Shown in pieces: positions 49,983-59,120 of a stretch of DNA of 64,000 nucleotides (positions are counted from its first letter, which is position 1; every line of letters starts with the position of its first letter). The stretch covers positions 7,378,001-7,442,000 of the forward strand of contig NZ_CP049143.1 of the NCBI RefSeq assembly GCF_011044495.1, written 5' to 3'. The position numbers and the translations under genes are program-made. The stretch comes from Roseimicrobium sp. ORNL1 (lineage in GTDB: Bacteria > Verrucomicrobiota > Verrucomicrobiia > Verrucomicrobiales > Verrucomicrobiaceae). Below the pieces are notes generated by a model. That model had not been told where the DNA came from. It made no database searches and saw only the letters and a program-made list of their open reading frames with translations.

Positions 49983-51011
49983 ATGAGCCAACTCAAGCAC
50001 GTCGCCATTGCCGGTGCCACCGGCGCCGTCGGCGTGGAAATGCTGCGCTGCCTCGAGCAGCGGAACTTTCCCGTCGGTCAACTGACCCTTCTCGCTTCCG
50101 CGCGCAGCGCTGGAAAGACTATGAAGTTCAAAGGCACCGACGTGACTATCAAAGAGCTCAAGGCGGACTCCTTTGAGGGCGTGGACATTGCGCTCTTCAG
50201 CGCGGGCGGCGGCATCAGCAAGGAATTCATCCCGCACGCGGTGAAGGCCGGTGCCGTGGTGGTGGACAACTCCTCCGCCTACCGCATGGATGACTCCGTG
50301 CCCCTCGTGGTCCCGGAAATCAACGCGGACGACGTGAAGAAGCACAAGGGCATCATCGCGAACCCGAACTGCACGACCGCGATCACACTGATGGCGCTGT
50401 GGCCGCTGCATCAGGCCTTTGGCGTGAAGCGCCTCTTTGCCTCCAGCTACCAGGCCGTATCCGGCACGGGCGCGCAGGCCATTGAAGAACTCGAGCGCCA
50501 GACCCGCGAATGGGCCAAAGCCGAACGCAAGTGGGACGATGTGCGTCTGCCTGCCGACCAGGTGAAGGTGTACCCGCACCAGATCGCCTTCAACGCCCTG
50601 CCCCATGTGGATTCCTTCCTCGACTCCGGTTACACGAAAGAGGAGATGAAGATGGAGAACGAGGGTCGCAAGATCATGCACCACCCCACGCTCCGCGCGA
50701 GTGTGACCTGCGTGCGTGTGCCCGTCTTCCGCGCCCATAGCGTGGCCGTGAGCGCCGAGTTCGAAAAGCCCGTGACCGTGGAAGCCGCCTATGAAGTGCT
50801 CCGCACGGCGAAGGGCCTGGACCTCGTGGACGATCCCACGCTGAAGAAGTACCCCCTCGCCCTCGATGTGGCCGGCAAGGACAACTGCGCCGTGGGCCGC
50901 CTCCGCCTGGACTGCGCCCTCGACAATGGCCTCGCCTTCTGGGTCGCCGGCGACCAGCTCCTCAAGGGAGCGGCGCTGAATGCGGTGCAGATCGCGGAGT
51001 GTCTGGTGTAG
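49983..51011 (+). CDS. asd: Aspartate-semialdehyde dehydrogenase
   Basis: NADPH-dependent enzyme that reduces aspartyl phosphate to aspartate semialdehyde, precursor of lysine/diaminopimelate, threonine and methionine. It has 342 residues. The N-terminal nucleotide motif AIAGATGAVG, DNSSAYRM, the nucleophile Cys130 in NPNCTT, the catalytic His region TCVRVPVFRAHS and the QIAECLV end are all present. It is the shorter gram-positive/archaeal-like branch, common in Verrucomicrobiota. A strong terminator follows. Confidence 0.96.
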   Translation: MSQLKHVAIAGATGAVGVEMLRCLEQRNFPVGQLTLLASARSAGKTMKFKGTDVTIKELKADSFEGVDIALFSAGGGISKEFIPHAVKAGAVVVDNSSAYRMDDSVPLVVPEINADDVKKHKGIIANPNCTTAITLMALWPLHQAFGVKRLFASSYQAVSGTGAQAIEELERQTREWAKAERKWDDVRLPADQVKVYPHQIAFNALPHVDSFLDSGYTKEEMKMENEGRKIMHHPTLRASVTCVRVPVFRAHSVAVSAEFEKPVTVEAAYEVLRTAKGLDLVDDPTLKKYPLALDVAGKDNCAVGRLRLDCALDNGLAFWVAGDQLLKGAALNAVQIAECLV

Positions 51012-51043
51012 CGTACGGGCTGTTCCTATCTTCGATAGATTCG

Positions 51044-51075
51044 GGCTTCCTCGTTCACCGCGAGGAAGCCTTTTT
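51044..51075 (+). terminator. Rho-independent terminator after asd
   Basis: Stem GGCTTCCTCG / CGAGGAAGCC with a 7-base loop, then TTTTT. 33 bases after the stop codon. Confidence 0.93.
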
Positions 51076-51099
51076 GTTGCAACGAAGCGGGCCGAAGGC

Positions 51100-51300
51100 T
51101 TTGGACTGCGTGCAGCCTGCTGCCGCTGTCCTCAGCGCAACCTGCTGCGCATTTCACCGCGACGAAGTCGCCTATCCTCTCCCCGTACCATTACGCTTTG
51201 GGCGAGCATCGCCATCGCCGCAGCAGGCTGCGGCCTCTTCAAAGCGGCAGCAAGCTGCCGCAATCCAAGGAGGCTTCGCCTCGGAGCGCTTGCCCCCCAC
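51100..51300. repeat. Cluster of short perfect hairpins
   Basis: Two perfect palindromes lie close together: GCCGCAGC/GCTGCGGC (51217-51234) and GCGGCAGC/GCTGCCGC (51244-51261). CCTGCTGCCGCTG-type units are upstream and GAGGCTTCGCCTC downstream. Repeat of the REP kind; only this copy is in the window. Fills most of the gap between asd and the polyprenyl synthase. Confidence 0.65.
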
Positions 51301-51340
51301 CTCCCACATCCCGTTTGACTCCGCCCCGCGCCCACGCTTG

Positions 51341-52258
51341 ATGACCGTTTCCACCCCCGCTGTCTTCATGCCCGAGCTCGACCTCAAGACCTACCTCTCC
51401 CAGCGCGTCGCCTTCGTGGATGCGGCGCTGGAGCGTTTCCTGCCTGCTGCAACCACCCGTCCGGCGAATCTGCACGCGGCCATGCGGCACAGCATTTTCG
51501 CAGGTGGCAAGCGTCTGCGGCCCATTCTTTGCCTGGCGGCAGCCGAGGCGTGCGGTGGCTCGCGTGAGAGCGCGCTCTTCGCCGCGGGCGCGGTGGAGTG
51601 CCTGCACACGTATTCGCTCATCCACGATGACCTGCCCTGCATGGATGATGACGACATGCGCCGCGGCGTGCCAACCTGCCACAAGGTCTATGGCGAAGCA
51701 GTGGCCCTGCTCGCAGGAGATGCGCTCCAGGCCCTCTCGTTCGAACTCGTGGCCCGCACGCCGGTGACACATCGGCATTCCCCGGCAGACATGGTGGCGC
51801 TCCTTGCACGTACCGCTGGCAGCCTGCATCTCGTGGGCGGCCAGGTGGCGGACCTCGAGGGCGAGGGCAAGAAGCTCCCGCTGGAGGATTTGCGCTACAT
51901 CCATGAGAGCAAGACCGCCGCGCTGCTCACCGCGAGTGTGAAGCTCGGCGGCATGAGCGCGGATGCCACTGCAGAGCAGATGCAGGCGCTGCATGACTTC
52001 GGCATGGCCACCGGCCTCGCCTTCCAGATCATCGATGACATCCTGGACGTCACCCAGACCAGCGAGAAGCTAGGCAAGAGTGCCGGCAAGGACGTGGCCA
52101 CGGAGAAGAGCACCTATCCCGCACTCATGGGCTTGGATGCGTCACGCGCGGAAGCGCACCGGCTGACTGAGGCGGCGCATGCAGCCCTCGAAGTCTTCGG
52201 CCCGAATGGCGTTTGGCTGCGTGCGCTCGCGGACTATCTCCTCCAGCGCGACTACTAG
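51341..52258 (+). CDS. ispA: Polyprenyl (farnesyl/geranylgeranyl) diphosphate synthase
   Basis: Isoprenoid chain-elongating enzyme that condenses isopentenyl diphosphate with allylic diphosphates. It has 305 residues. The first Asp-rich motif DDLPCMDDDDMRRG, the GGKRLRP motif before it and the second motif FQIIDDILD are clear. The first motif has the two extra residues between the aspartates, as in bacterial (type II) FPP synthases and type I-like GGPP synthases, so product length (C15 or C20) cannot be fixed. Start 51341 or ATG 51368. Confidence 0.93.
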   Translation: MTVSTPAVFMPELDLKTYLSQRVAFVDAALERFLPAATTRPANLHAAMRHSIFAGGKRLRPILCLAAAEACGGSRESALFAAGAVECLHTYSLIHDDLPCMDDDDMRRGVPTCHKVYGEAVALLAGDALQALSFELVARTPVTHRHSPADMVALLARTAGSLHLVGGQVADLEGEGKKLPLEDLRYIHESKTAALLTASVKLGGMSADATAEQMQALHDFGMATGLAFQIIDDILDVTQTSEKLGKSAGKDVATEKSTYPALMGLDASRAEAHRLTEAAHAALEVFGPNGVWLRALADYLLQRDY

Positions 52259-52298
52259 GTCGCGCAACGTCACACCACGCCGCCCCGCGGCACTGGGC

Positions 52299-53102
52299 TC
52301 AGTTCGTCGAAAACTGGCTGGGATTGTTCCCAGTCTTCTTGTTGTTCTTGTCGAACAAATCATTGGCTCCCAGTTTGAGAAGATCATCCGCTGATTTTTC
52401 AAGGGTGCTGCTGCTGCCCACAATGGCGACGGTCTTCCCGGTCTGGTCCTTCACCACCAGCAGGTATCCTGAGTATTTGTAGCCGTACTTGTAGTAGATG
52501 TTGTCGTAGCTAACCTTCACCTCCTTGGTGTCCTGCGTCAGCATCTTCAGTGGCTCCAAGGTCACCTCAAACTCCTCCCGGCTGACGACCTTGGATTCCT
52601 GGTTGTCCTGCAAGTTCTTGGCAAAGGCCATCATCACCGCCTTGCCGCCGTTGAAAGCACGCTGCTGTTCACCGTTCTTGATATCCACCCGGAATCCTAT
52701 TCGTGCCGTGCGCTCGTCGTAGTAGTTGTTCGTGGGCCGGTCGCTCTTGGCAGGATAGACCTTGGCCTCGATGCGCATGGGCGGGCCTGCAGCGCTGGAG
52801 GCCGCGCTTGCCGCAGAAGCGGAAGCAGCGCTCACATTGGCAGCCGCCGCTGCCGGTGTTTGCTTCACGACGGCGCCCTTGCTCACAAAGTAATCCTGAT
52901 CCGCCTTGCTGAAGTTGGCCGCCTTCACGGTGAAAACGAGGCCATCGCTGGTGCGCTTGATGGTGACCATGTCTCCGCTGGCGCTGACCAACTCGCCATC
53001 CAGCGAACGTCCGTTCTGGTCGATGAAAGTGCGCGTCTCCGCAGACAGCGATGCCAAACCGCACATTCCCAACACCCCAAGAATAAGAAAAAGAGTCTTC
53101 AT
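52299..53102 (-). CDS. Secreted protein with SLA1-homology (SHD1)-like domain
   Basis: This is a 267-residue exported protein with signal peptide MKTLFLILGVLGMCGLASLS. Just after it comes RTFIDQNGRSLDGELVSASG followed by VTIKRTSDGLVFTV and FSKADQDYF, the SHD1-like pattern that is very common in secreted proteins of this phylum. Then an Ala/Ser linker, and a beta-rich C-terminal domain with RIGFRVDIKNGEQQRAFNGG and YKYGYKYSGYLLVV. Role unknown; probably periplasmic. Convergent with the polyprenyl synthase. Confidence 0.82.
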   Translation of the reverse strand: MKTLFLILGVLGMCGLASLSAETRTFIDQNGRSLDGELVSASGDMVTIKRTSDGLVFTVKAANFSKADQDYFVSKGAVVKQTPAAAAANVSAASASAASAASSAAGPPMRIEAKVYPAKSDRPTNNYYDERTARIGFRVDIKNGEQQRAFNGGKAVMMAFAKNLQDNQESKVVSREEFEVTLEPLKMLTQDTKEVKVSYDNIYYKYGYKYSGYLLVVKDQTGKTVAIVGSSSTLEKSADDLLKLGANDLFDKNNKKTGNNPSQFSTN

Positions 53103-53170
53103 GGCTACGATCTACCCCTCCGAAAAGACTAACGGAAGTTACCGGAAAATATTGGTTTCGGGCAGCTTTT

Positions 53171-53989
53171 TTACGATTCTTTTACCTTCACCGCGTCCCA
53201 CAGCTCATCCAGCTCCACCAGAGTGCAGTCCTGGGGCTTTTTCCCCTGAGCTTCAAGGGCCAGCTCGACCTGGCCGAAACGCCGCTCGAACTTGGCGCTG
53301 GCAGCCGCCAGCGCACTCTCTGAGTCCACGCCCAGCTTCCGTGCCAGATTCACTACCGTAAACAGCAGATCCCCAACCTCCTCGGTGACTGCGGCGGCAT
53401 TGCGGGCCTCCATGGCATGCGTGATCTCTGCGGCCTCCTCGCGAATCTTCTCCAATACCGGCGCCGCATCCGGCCAGTCAAAGCCGACCTTGGCCGCCTT
53501 CTTCTGCAGCTTCTGGGCGCGCATGAGGGCCGGCAGCCCATGAGAGATGCCATGCAGAATGGACTCACGCTGCGTGCCCTTTTCCTCGCGTTTGATGGCA
53601 TCCCACTGCTTCAGCACCGCATCGCTGGTCTCGGCATTGGCTTCGCCGAACACATGCGGGTGGCGGCGGATGAGCTTCTCCGTGAGCTCATGAGCCATGG
53701 CATCCAGATCAAACGCGCCTGTCTCTGAAGCGATCTCCGCGTGTAGCACGGGCTGGAGCAGCAGGTCCCCCAGTTCCTCCCGCAGGTGGGGCATGTCGTT
53801 GTTCTTGATGGCCTCCGCCACCTCATACGCCTCCTCCAGAAGATGCGGAATCAGGGACTCATGCGTCTGCTCCCGGTCCCACGGGCACCCTCCCGGCGCA
53901 CGCAGGCGGTGCACCACGGCGCGCAGGCGCGTGAGGGCATCTGGAATCTCCGTCGTGGTGGGAGCAGCAGCAGTAGCAGATTGAGTCAC
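53171..53989 (-). CDS. mazG: Nucleoside triphosphate pyrophosphohydrolase MazG
   Basis: Hydrolyses (d)NTPs to monophosphate and pyrophosphate, a house-cleaning enzyme. It has 272 residues with two MazG repeats. The first has the metal-binding EEAYEVAEAI followed by HLREELGDLLLQPVLHAEIA, and CPWDREQTHESLIPHLLEE is the classical MazG start. The second repeat has REEAAEITHAMEARNAAAVT and EEVGDLLFTVVNLARKL. 69 bases upstream of the SHD1 gene's start on the same strand; no clear link. Confidence 0.95.
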   Translation of the reverse strand: MTQSATAAAPTTTEIPDALTRLRAVVHRLRAPGGCPWDREQTHESLIPHLLEEAYEVAEAIKNNDMPHLREELGDLLLQPVLHAEIASETGAFDLDAMAHELTEKLIRRHPHVFGEANAETSDAVLKQWDAIKREEKGTQRESILHGISHGLPALMRAQKLQKKAAKVGFDWPDAAPVLEKIREEAAEITHAMEARNAAAVTEEVGDLLFTVVNLARKLGVDSESALAAASAKFERRFGQVELALEAQGKKPQDCTLVELDELWDAVKVKES

Positions 53990-54186
53990 GCAGCATCATG
54001 GGACCGATGCGGGTGGCGTCAACCGTCGATCCCGTCATCGATCCGCCAGTCTTCATGTCCAATTTCTCCTCGCATGGCCTCCACATTTCGCGCGATCCGG
54101 CGCAAAGAACCTGTGGCAGCGCTCGTTACCAAGCGCTACTCTGACCGCCCCTTTTTCAATCGCTAAACCCTAACCCTGCTTAAATC

Positions 54187-55644
54187 ATGCCAAGCAATGC
54201 TTTGAACCGCCGTCGCTTTCTCACCACTGCCGCCGGAGTCGCGGGTAGCACCTTTGCCTTCCCGAACCTGCTCGTGCGTGGCCAAAACACCGCCGGCAAG
54301 AAGCTGAACCTCGCGGTCATCGGCGCAGGCGGCAAGGGTCAGTCCGACACCCAGGCCATCGCGCTGGACCACAACATCGTGGCCCTCGTGGATGTGGCGA
54401 AGGATCGCCTGGAAGACGCCGCGAAGCGTCACACGAAGCTTTTCCTCGACGCTGGTGAAGCCGCTCCCGCCACTCCGCCGAAGCTCTACACCGACTTCCG
54501 CAAGATGCTGGACGAGTGCCACAAGGAACTCGATGGCGTGATCATCAGCACTCCGGACCACACCCACTTCCCCGCTGCCATGTGGGCGCTGGGCTACAAG
54601 AAGAACGTGTGCGTGCAGAAGCCGCTGTGCAACACCATCTGGGAAGTACGTGAACTCCACAAGGCTGCCAAGGCGGCTGGCGTGATCACGCAGATGGGCA
54701 ACCAGGGCCGCACCATGGAAGGCCAGCGCCTCGCCAAGGAATGGATCGAGCAGGGCGCGATTGGCACGCTCAAGAGCATCGACCTCTGGACGAACCGCCC
54801 CATCTGGCCGCAGGGCCCGATCAAGACGAAGCCCGCCGAAGTCCCCGCTGGATTCGATTGGGATACCTGGCTGAACGTCGAGGCCTATGAGCCCTACTTC
54901 GAGTACGACCTGCCCGAAAGCGACCTCAAGCGCGGCAAGGGCCTGCATCCCTTCAACTGGCGTGGTTGGTGGCAGTTCGGCTCCGGCGCTCTGGGTGACA
55001 TGGGCTGCCATATCATGGACGCCACCTTCAGCATCCTCGGCCAGGCCATCCCGGTGAAGATCGAGGTCGAAAGCAGTGAAGTCACCGAGCGCAATGCGCC
55101 CGTCTGGAGCTCGCTGAAGTACCACTTCGCCGCCGGCAAGAACAATCCCGAGCCCCTCGTCGTCTCCTGGCGCGATGGCATGCGCGACGGCCAGCCTCAC
55201 AAGCCCGTGAAACCCGCCATGATGGACGGCCTCTCCGAAGAAGGCTGGAAGAAGGCCACCAGCGGCATGATCTTCCAGGGCACGGATGCGGTGGTCTTCG
55301 AAGGCGACGCCTACTGCGCCAGCCCCTCCATCTACCCCAGCCCGAAGTTCATGGAAACGAAGCAGGCCATGGCCGACGGCAAGATCAAGAAGACCGAGGC
55401 GCGCAGCCCCAAGCCGAACAATCCGCAGGGCGAGTGGGCCCACTGCATCGTGAACGGCGGCACGCCGAGCTCGAACTTCGACTACTCCGCCAAGCTCACG
55501 GAATTCGTGCTGCTGGGCAACCTCGCCATCCGCTCCGGCCAGACCATCTCCTGGGATGCCGAGAACATGAAGGTGACCAACGTGGAAGCCGCCAACAAGT
55601 TCATCAAGCGCCCCGCCTATCGCGACGGCTGGCTGAAGGCGTAA
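54187..55644 (+). CDS. Gfo/Idh/MocA family oxidoreductase with Tat signal, second copy
   Basis: This is a 485-residue Tat-exported NAD(P)-dependent oxidoreductase. Twin-arginine signal NRRRFLTTAAGVAGSTFAF; NVAVIGAGGKGQSDTQ-like Rossmann start; IISTPDHTHFPAAMWAL; the catalytic-lysine motif VQKPLCNT; and C-terminal GALGDMGCHIMDATFSILGQ. The C-terminal domain is about 40 residues longer than that of the first copy. Catabolic sugar role inferred. Ends in a strong terminator. Confidence 0.92.
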   Translation: MPSNALNRRRFLTTAAGVAGSTFAFPNLLVRGQNTAGKKLNLAVIGAGGKGQSDTQAIALDHNIVALVDVAKDRLEDAAKRHTKLFLDAGEAAPATPPKLYTDFRKMLDECHKELDGVIISTPDHTHFPAAMWALGYKKNVCVQKPLCNTIWEVRELHKAAKAAGVITQMGNQGRTMEGQRLAKEWIEQGAIGTLKSIDLWTNRPIWPQGPIKTKPAEVPAGFDWDTWLNVEAYEPYFEYDLPESDLKRGKGLHPFNWRGWWQFGSGALGDMGCHIMDATFSILGQAIPVKIEVESSEVTERNAPVWSSLKYHFAAGKNNPEPLVVSWRDGMRDGQPHKPVKPAMMDGLSEEGWKKATSGMIFQGTDAVVFEGDAYCASPSIYPSPKFMETKQAMADGKIKKTEARSPKPNNPQGEWAHCIVNGGTPSSNFDYSAKLTEFVLLGNLAIRSGQTISWDAENMKVTNVEAANKFIKRPAYRDGWLKA

Positions 55645-55691
55645 GCGACGCTGCCCGCAAGCATAAGGTAACAACGACGACCACTCTGAAC

Positions 55692-55725
55692 AAACAACCC
55701 ACCGGTGAGAGCCGGTGGGTTGTTT
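55692..55725 (+). terminator. Rho-independent terminator after the second Gfo/Idh/MocA gene
   Basis: A 14-bp stem (AAACAACCCACCGG / CCGGTGGGTTGTTT) with a 6-base loop, then T-rich sequence. Confidence 0.92.
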
Positions 55726-55735
55726 CGTTTTTGCG

Positions 55736-56036
55736 CGAGCATATGCTTTCACGGCGATCGATGACGCACAGTCGAAGCAGTTCCGCGAACCACGCCCTTC
55801 CAGGCAAACGTCCTTCCACCAAGGATGCGGTAGGGATGCGCTCCTGCGCGTCCGACTTCAGGCGGGCGGAGGTGGTGTGGAACTGCGGCACGAAACGGCC
55901 CCGCCATGTGACATCTCCCTCCACCTCCGCCCGTTATCTACGGACGCGCAGGAGCGCATCCCTACCGTCCCCTTTGTTTGGAGAGACGCTAACATTCCGA
56001 GCGAATAGTGCCTCAGGGGCTCCAGTACGTGTTCTG
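55736..56036. repeat. ~300-bp inverted-repeat element, copy B
   Basis: Arms at 55829-55854 and 55941-55966 are the same perfect 26-base inverted repeat as in copy A (37463-37760). The flanks match copy A in reverse orientation. It lies right after the terminator of the oxidoreductase gene and before the trxB terminator. No gene is supported inside. Confidence 0.9.
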
Positions 56037-56067
56037 TCCTTTGGTGCCAGAACGCTCCAAACAAAGA

Positions 56068-56091
56068 GGATGCACTGCTCGCAGTGCATCC
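56068..56091 (-). terminator. Likely terminator of trxB
   Basis: A perfect 10-bp stem (GGATGCACTG / CAGTGCATCC, 4-base loop) is followed on the minus strand by TCTTTGTTT. A second small stem TTCGGCT/AGCCGAA lies between it and the stop codon. Confidence 0.7.
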
Positions 56092-56142
56092 AAATCCAAA
56101 GCCATTCGGCTGAAGCCGAAGCTACTTTCTTTTCGTTGAGCC

Positions 56143-57066
56143 TCACCCATGCGCCAGATAGCGCTCGGCTTCGAGCGCGGCGGCACAGCCTTGTCCGGCA
56201 GCGGTGATGGCCTGGCGGTACACATGGTCTGCCACGTCACCAGCGGCGAAGAGGCCGTCCACATTCGTGTGCGTGCCACGGGTCTGGATGATGTAGCCGT
56301 TCTCGTCGAGCGTCACGAGGCCGTTGAGGAACTGGGTGTTGGGCACGTGGCCGATGGCCACAAACACGCACTTCAGCTCCAGCTCGCTCTTTTCGTCAGT
56401 GACCAGGTTCAGCAGCTCCACGGCGCGCACCTCGCCTTTTTCATCGGTGAGGTACTGGCTCACGGTGCTGTTCCAGATGGGCTTGATCTTGGGATTCGCG
56501 AGCGCGCGGTCCGCCATGATCTTGGAAGCGCGCAGTTCATCGCGGCGATGGATGAGGTACACCGTGCTGGCGAAGCGCGTGAGGAAGGTGGCTTCCTCCG
56601 CCGCACTGTCGCCACCGCCGATCACCGCTACAGGCACGTTGCGGTAGAAGGCGCCGTCGCACGTGGCACAGCTCGTGAGACCGCGGCCGATAAGGCTCTT
56701 CTCATTCGGCAGGCCCAAGTGACGCGGAGAGGCGCCGGTGGCCACGATCACGGTCTTGCTCTGCAGCACCTTGCCACCTTCGATCTGCACATCGAAGTGA
56801 CCTTCAGCAGTCTTCTTCACACTCTCCACATGGGTGTACTCCATGCGCGCGCCGAATTTCTCGGCCTGCTCCTGCATCTTCATCATCAGGTCAGGGCCCT
56901 GGATGCCCTCGGGGAACCCGGGGAAATTCTCCACCTCCGTGGTCGTGGTGAGCTGTCCGCCGGGCTGGGTGCCGGCGAGCATCAGCGGATTCAGATTGGC
57001 GCGCGCCGTGTAGATGGCTGCGGTGTAGCCCGCGCAGCCGGTGCCGATGATGATGACGTTTTCCAT
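56143..57066 (-). CDS. trxB: Thioredoxin reductase
   Basis: This flavoprotein reduces thioredoxin with NADPH. It has 307 residues. The FAD motif is [13 protein letters not shown], in which the usual Pro after GTG-S/G is Cys. The NADPH motif is [13 protein letters not shown], and the redox pair Cys133-Cys136 lies in [10 protein letters not shown]. The ending [19 protein letters not shown] is typical. It is a stand-alone gene whose product could serve thioredoxin-fold proteins elsewhere in the genome. Confidence 0.97.
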   Translation of the reverse strand: MENVIIIGTGCAGYTAAIYTARANLNPLMLAGTQPGGQLTTTTEVENFPGFPEGIQGPDLMMKMQEQAEKFGARMEYTHVESVKKTAEGHFDVQIEGGKVLQSKTVIVATGASPRHLGLPNEKSLIGRGLTSCATCDGAFYRNVPVAVIGGGDSAAEEATFLTRFASTVYLIHRRDELRASKIMADRALANPKIKPIWNSTVSQYLTDEKGEVRAVELLNLVTDEKSELELKCVFVAIGHVPNTQFLNGLVTLDENGYIIQTRGTHTNVDGLFAAGDVADHVYRQAITAAGQGCAAALEAERYLAHG

Positions 57067-57233
57067 GTGAGGTGGTGAGGGAGATGAGTAGCCTGAAAAG
57101 GGATACGCTACGGCTAGGTAGCGCGGTGCGGCCCCGGCGCAATGGCTTTGATGCGTCCAAATCCACCTCCGTGGATTCGGCTTCGCAACCGATTGAGACG
57201 CAGCCCGCTGCCAGAGCTCCGGGAACGGTCAGG

Positions 57234-57599
57234 TTATGACGGATTCCTCAATGCGCGCAACCAGTAGTCCTCCCTCCAGTAATACAAATGCTGGCAGGCG
57301 CCCTCAGCCCAATGCGTGTGCAAGAGCTTGTGGTCTTCCTCCGAATCCCAGTCCAGATATACATCCGAATTGGGATCCAACGGGCGCCATCCGGGATCCA
57401 CCAGGGGCAGTGACGAGTTCCTTTTCGCAAAGATTTGCTGTTCCTCCATCAGGCTCCGCCCATTGGGACCGCCACCCATCGCCGGATAAGACAATTGCAC
57501 CGCACAATCCTCCCAATCACACACCTCGCAGATGGCATAGCTCCCCGGCAGCTCACCAACATCAGATCGGCCACAGCAGGGACAGGGATACACCGGCAT
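57234..57599 (-). CDS. CPCC family cysteine-rich protein
   Basis: This is a 121-residue protein with the defining start YPCPCCGRSDV followed by ICEVCDWEDCAVQL, two CxxC-like pairs that probably bind zinc. The C-terminal part is Trp-rich (HWAEGACQHLYYWREDYW). This matches the CPCC domain family of unknown function, seen in many bacteria. Divergent from ribE, 130 bases apart. Confidence 0.85.
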   Translation of the reverse strand: MPVYPCPCCGRSDVGELPGSYAICEVCDWEDCAVQLSYPAMGGGPNGRSLMEEQQIFAKRNSSLPLVDPGWRPLDPNSDVYLDWDSEEDHKLLHTHWAEGACQHLYYWREDYWLRALRNPS

Positions 57600-57729
57600 G
57601 CAGGATGAACGCGACTGGTGGCGGATTTCTTTGAGAGCTGTATGTCCCGCGCGTGCGTATGGTGAGAAAACACTCGTTTCACGGCTTCTGTTGTTGCATG
57701 GCCCTGAGCTGGGCTACGTTCGCGACATC

Positions 57730-58332
57730 ATGTTCACCGGCATTGTTGAGACCACAGGCACCGTAGAAAGCATCGCCTTCCGCGAGGGCGGGGCGCGCAT
57801 CGTGCTCAAGGTGGGACCCATGGCAGCGGAGCTGGCCCTGGGTGAAAGCGTGGCCTGCAACGGCTGCTGCCTCACCGTCACGGAGTTTGACCCCGAACAG
57901 GGCACGGCAGCATTTGATTTGCTCATCGAGACCCTGCGCGTCACCAGCCTGGGTCAGTTGAAGGAAGGCTCGCTGGTGAATCTGGAACGCTCCCTGAGAA
58001 TCGGCGACCGACTGAGCGGGCATTTTGTGCAGGGACATATCGATACCACCGCGACCATCCTGAAACTGGAACCCGTGGGGAAGGATCACCAGTTCACCGT
58101 GGCCCTGCCCGAGAGCGGGAAGAAGCTCGTGGTGCACAAGGGGTCCATCTGCATTGATGGCATGAGCCTTACTATTGCGGACCTCGGTGAAGACTCGCTC
58201 ACCTTCTGGATCACGCCGCACACCTTTGCCGTGACGAATCTCGCGAAGCTGAAGGCTGGCGAGGTGGTGAATGTGGAGTTCGACATGCTGGCGAAGCACA
58301 TCCAGCGCCTCGTCGCGGTGCGCACGGCGTGA
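57730..58332 (+). CDS. ribE: Riboflavin synthase, alpha subunit
   Basis: Last enzyme of riboflavin synthesis: two 6,7-dimethyl-8-ribityllumazines give riboflavin. It has 200 residues in two similar lumazine-binding beta-barrels. The start MFTGIVETTGTVESI and CNGCCLTVT mark the first. SGHFVQGHIDTTATI and GSICIDGMSLTI mark the second. Start at 57730. I looked for an FMN riboswitch upstream and found none. Followed by a DedA-like gene 25 bases on. Confidence 0.96.
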   Translation: MFTGIVETTGTVESIAFREGGARIVLKVGPMAAELALGESVACNGCCLTVTEFDPEQGTAAFDLLIETLRVTSLGQLKEGSLVNLERSLRIGDRLSGHFVQGHIDTTATILKLEPVGKDHQFTVALPESGKKLVVHKGSICIDGMSLTIADLGEDSLTFWITPHTFAVTNLAKLKAGEVVNVEFDMLAKHIQRLVAVRTA

Positions 58333-58357
58333 TGATGCCGGTCACAAGGCCACTGCC

Positions 58358-59098
58358 ATGAGCACAGAAGCGCCGGCCCCTGCACCGCATCCGGAGCCGC
58401 ATCGTTCGCGCCTGTGGCTGCTCGTAGTGGCGGTGCTGGTGTTCATCATCCTGCCTTTCATCTTCTGGGGTGAACTCTTCGAGAAGATGTTCGACCTGCA
58501 AGGGGCGCGCGCCTGGCTGGAGTCGCTCGGATCGTGGGCATGGCTGGGGGGCATCGCTCTACTGGTGAGTGATCTCGTACTCCCCATTCCCGGCACGGTG
58601 GTGATGTCTGCGTTGGGATTGCGCTATGGGTGGTTCCTCGGGGGCGTCTTCAGCACGGCGGGTTCGGTGCTCTCCGGAGTGGTGGCGTACTGGCTGTGCA
58701 AACACTTCGGCCACAGTGTGGCCGTGTGGCTCGCAGGCCGCGATGGCTTGGCGAAAGGAAAACGTCTCTTCCACGGCAATCGCGGGGGGTGGATCGTGGC
58801 CCTCTCCCGCTGGATGCCGGTACTGCCAGAGGCGGTGGCATGCCTCGCCGGTCTCTCGGCGATGCCGTTTCGCGTATTTCTGGCCGCCTTGATTTCCGGT
58901 GGCATCCCGCTGGGCTTCACCTTTGCCACCATTGGCGCGTTGGGGGTGGATCATCCGGGACTGACCATCGCACTCAGTGCGCTGGTGCCGGTGGTGTTGT
59001 ATGCAGCGGCGTTGTTGTTCCTGCGCCACCGACACCAGCAGCATCCGCATCAGGAGGACGCATCCGCGGATGACAGGGAATCATCCCGTAGACTGTGA
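58358..59098 (+). CDS. TVP38/DedA-like membrane protein (VTT domain)
   Basis: This is a 246-residue inner-membrane protein with about six helices. The VTT-type core has VLPIPGTVVMSALGLRYGWF, a re-entrant loop with GGVFSTAGSVLSG, and the late LPEAVACLAGLSAMPFRVFL. DedA-family proteins take part in lipid (for example undecaprenyl phosphate) flipping or membrane homeostasis; here the role is inferred. The C-terminus is His/Gln-rich (RHRHQQHPHQ). Probably in one unit with ribE. Confidence 0.85.
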   Translation: MSTEAPAPAPHPEPHRSRLWLLVVAVLVFIILPFIFWGELFEKMFDLQGARAWLESLGSWAWLGGIALLVSDLVLPIPGTVVMSALGLRYGWFLGGVFSTAGSVLSGVVAYWLCKHFGHSVAVWLAGRDGLAKGKRLFHGNRGGWIVALSRWMPVLPEAVACLAGLSAMPFRVFLAALISGGIPLGFTFATIGALGVDHPGLTIALSALVPVVLYAAALLFLRHRHQQHPHQEDASADDRESSRRL

Positions 59099-59120
59099 AT
59101 ACTATGTCGCAGCGCCTTTC

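Noticed and set aside
54163-55752. Long open frame (529 codons) opposite the second Gfo/Idh/MocA gene
   Set aside because: Same mirror effect; no domains, and the plus strand has a Tat signal and full oxidoreductase motifs.
57600-57729. FMN riboswitch before ribE
   Set aside because: The conserved RFN-element blocks are not visible in this short leader.
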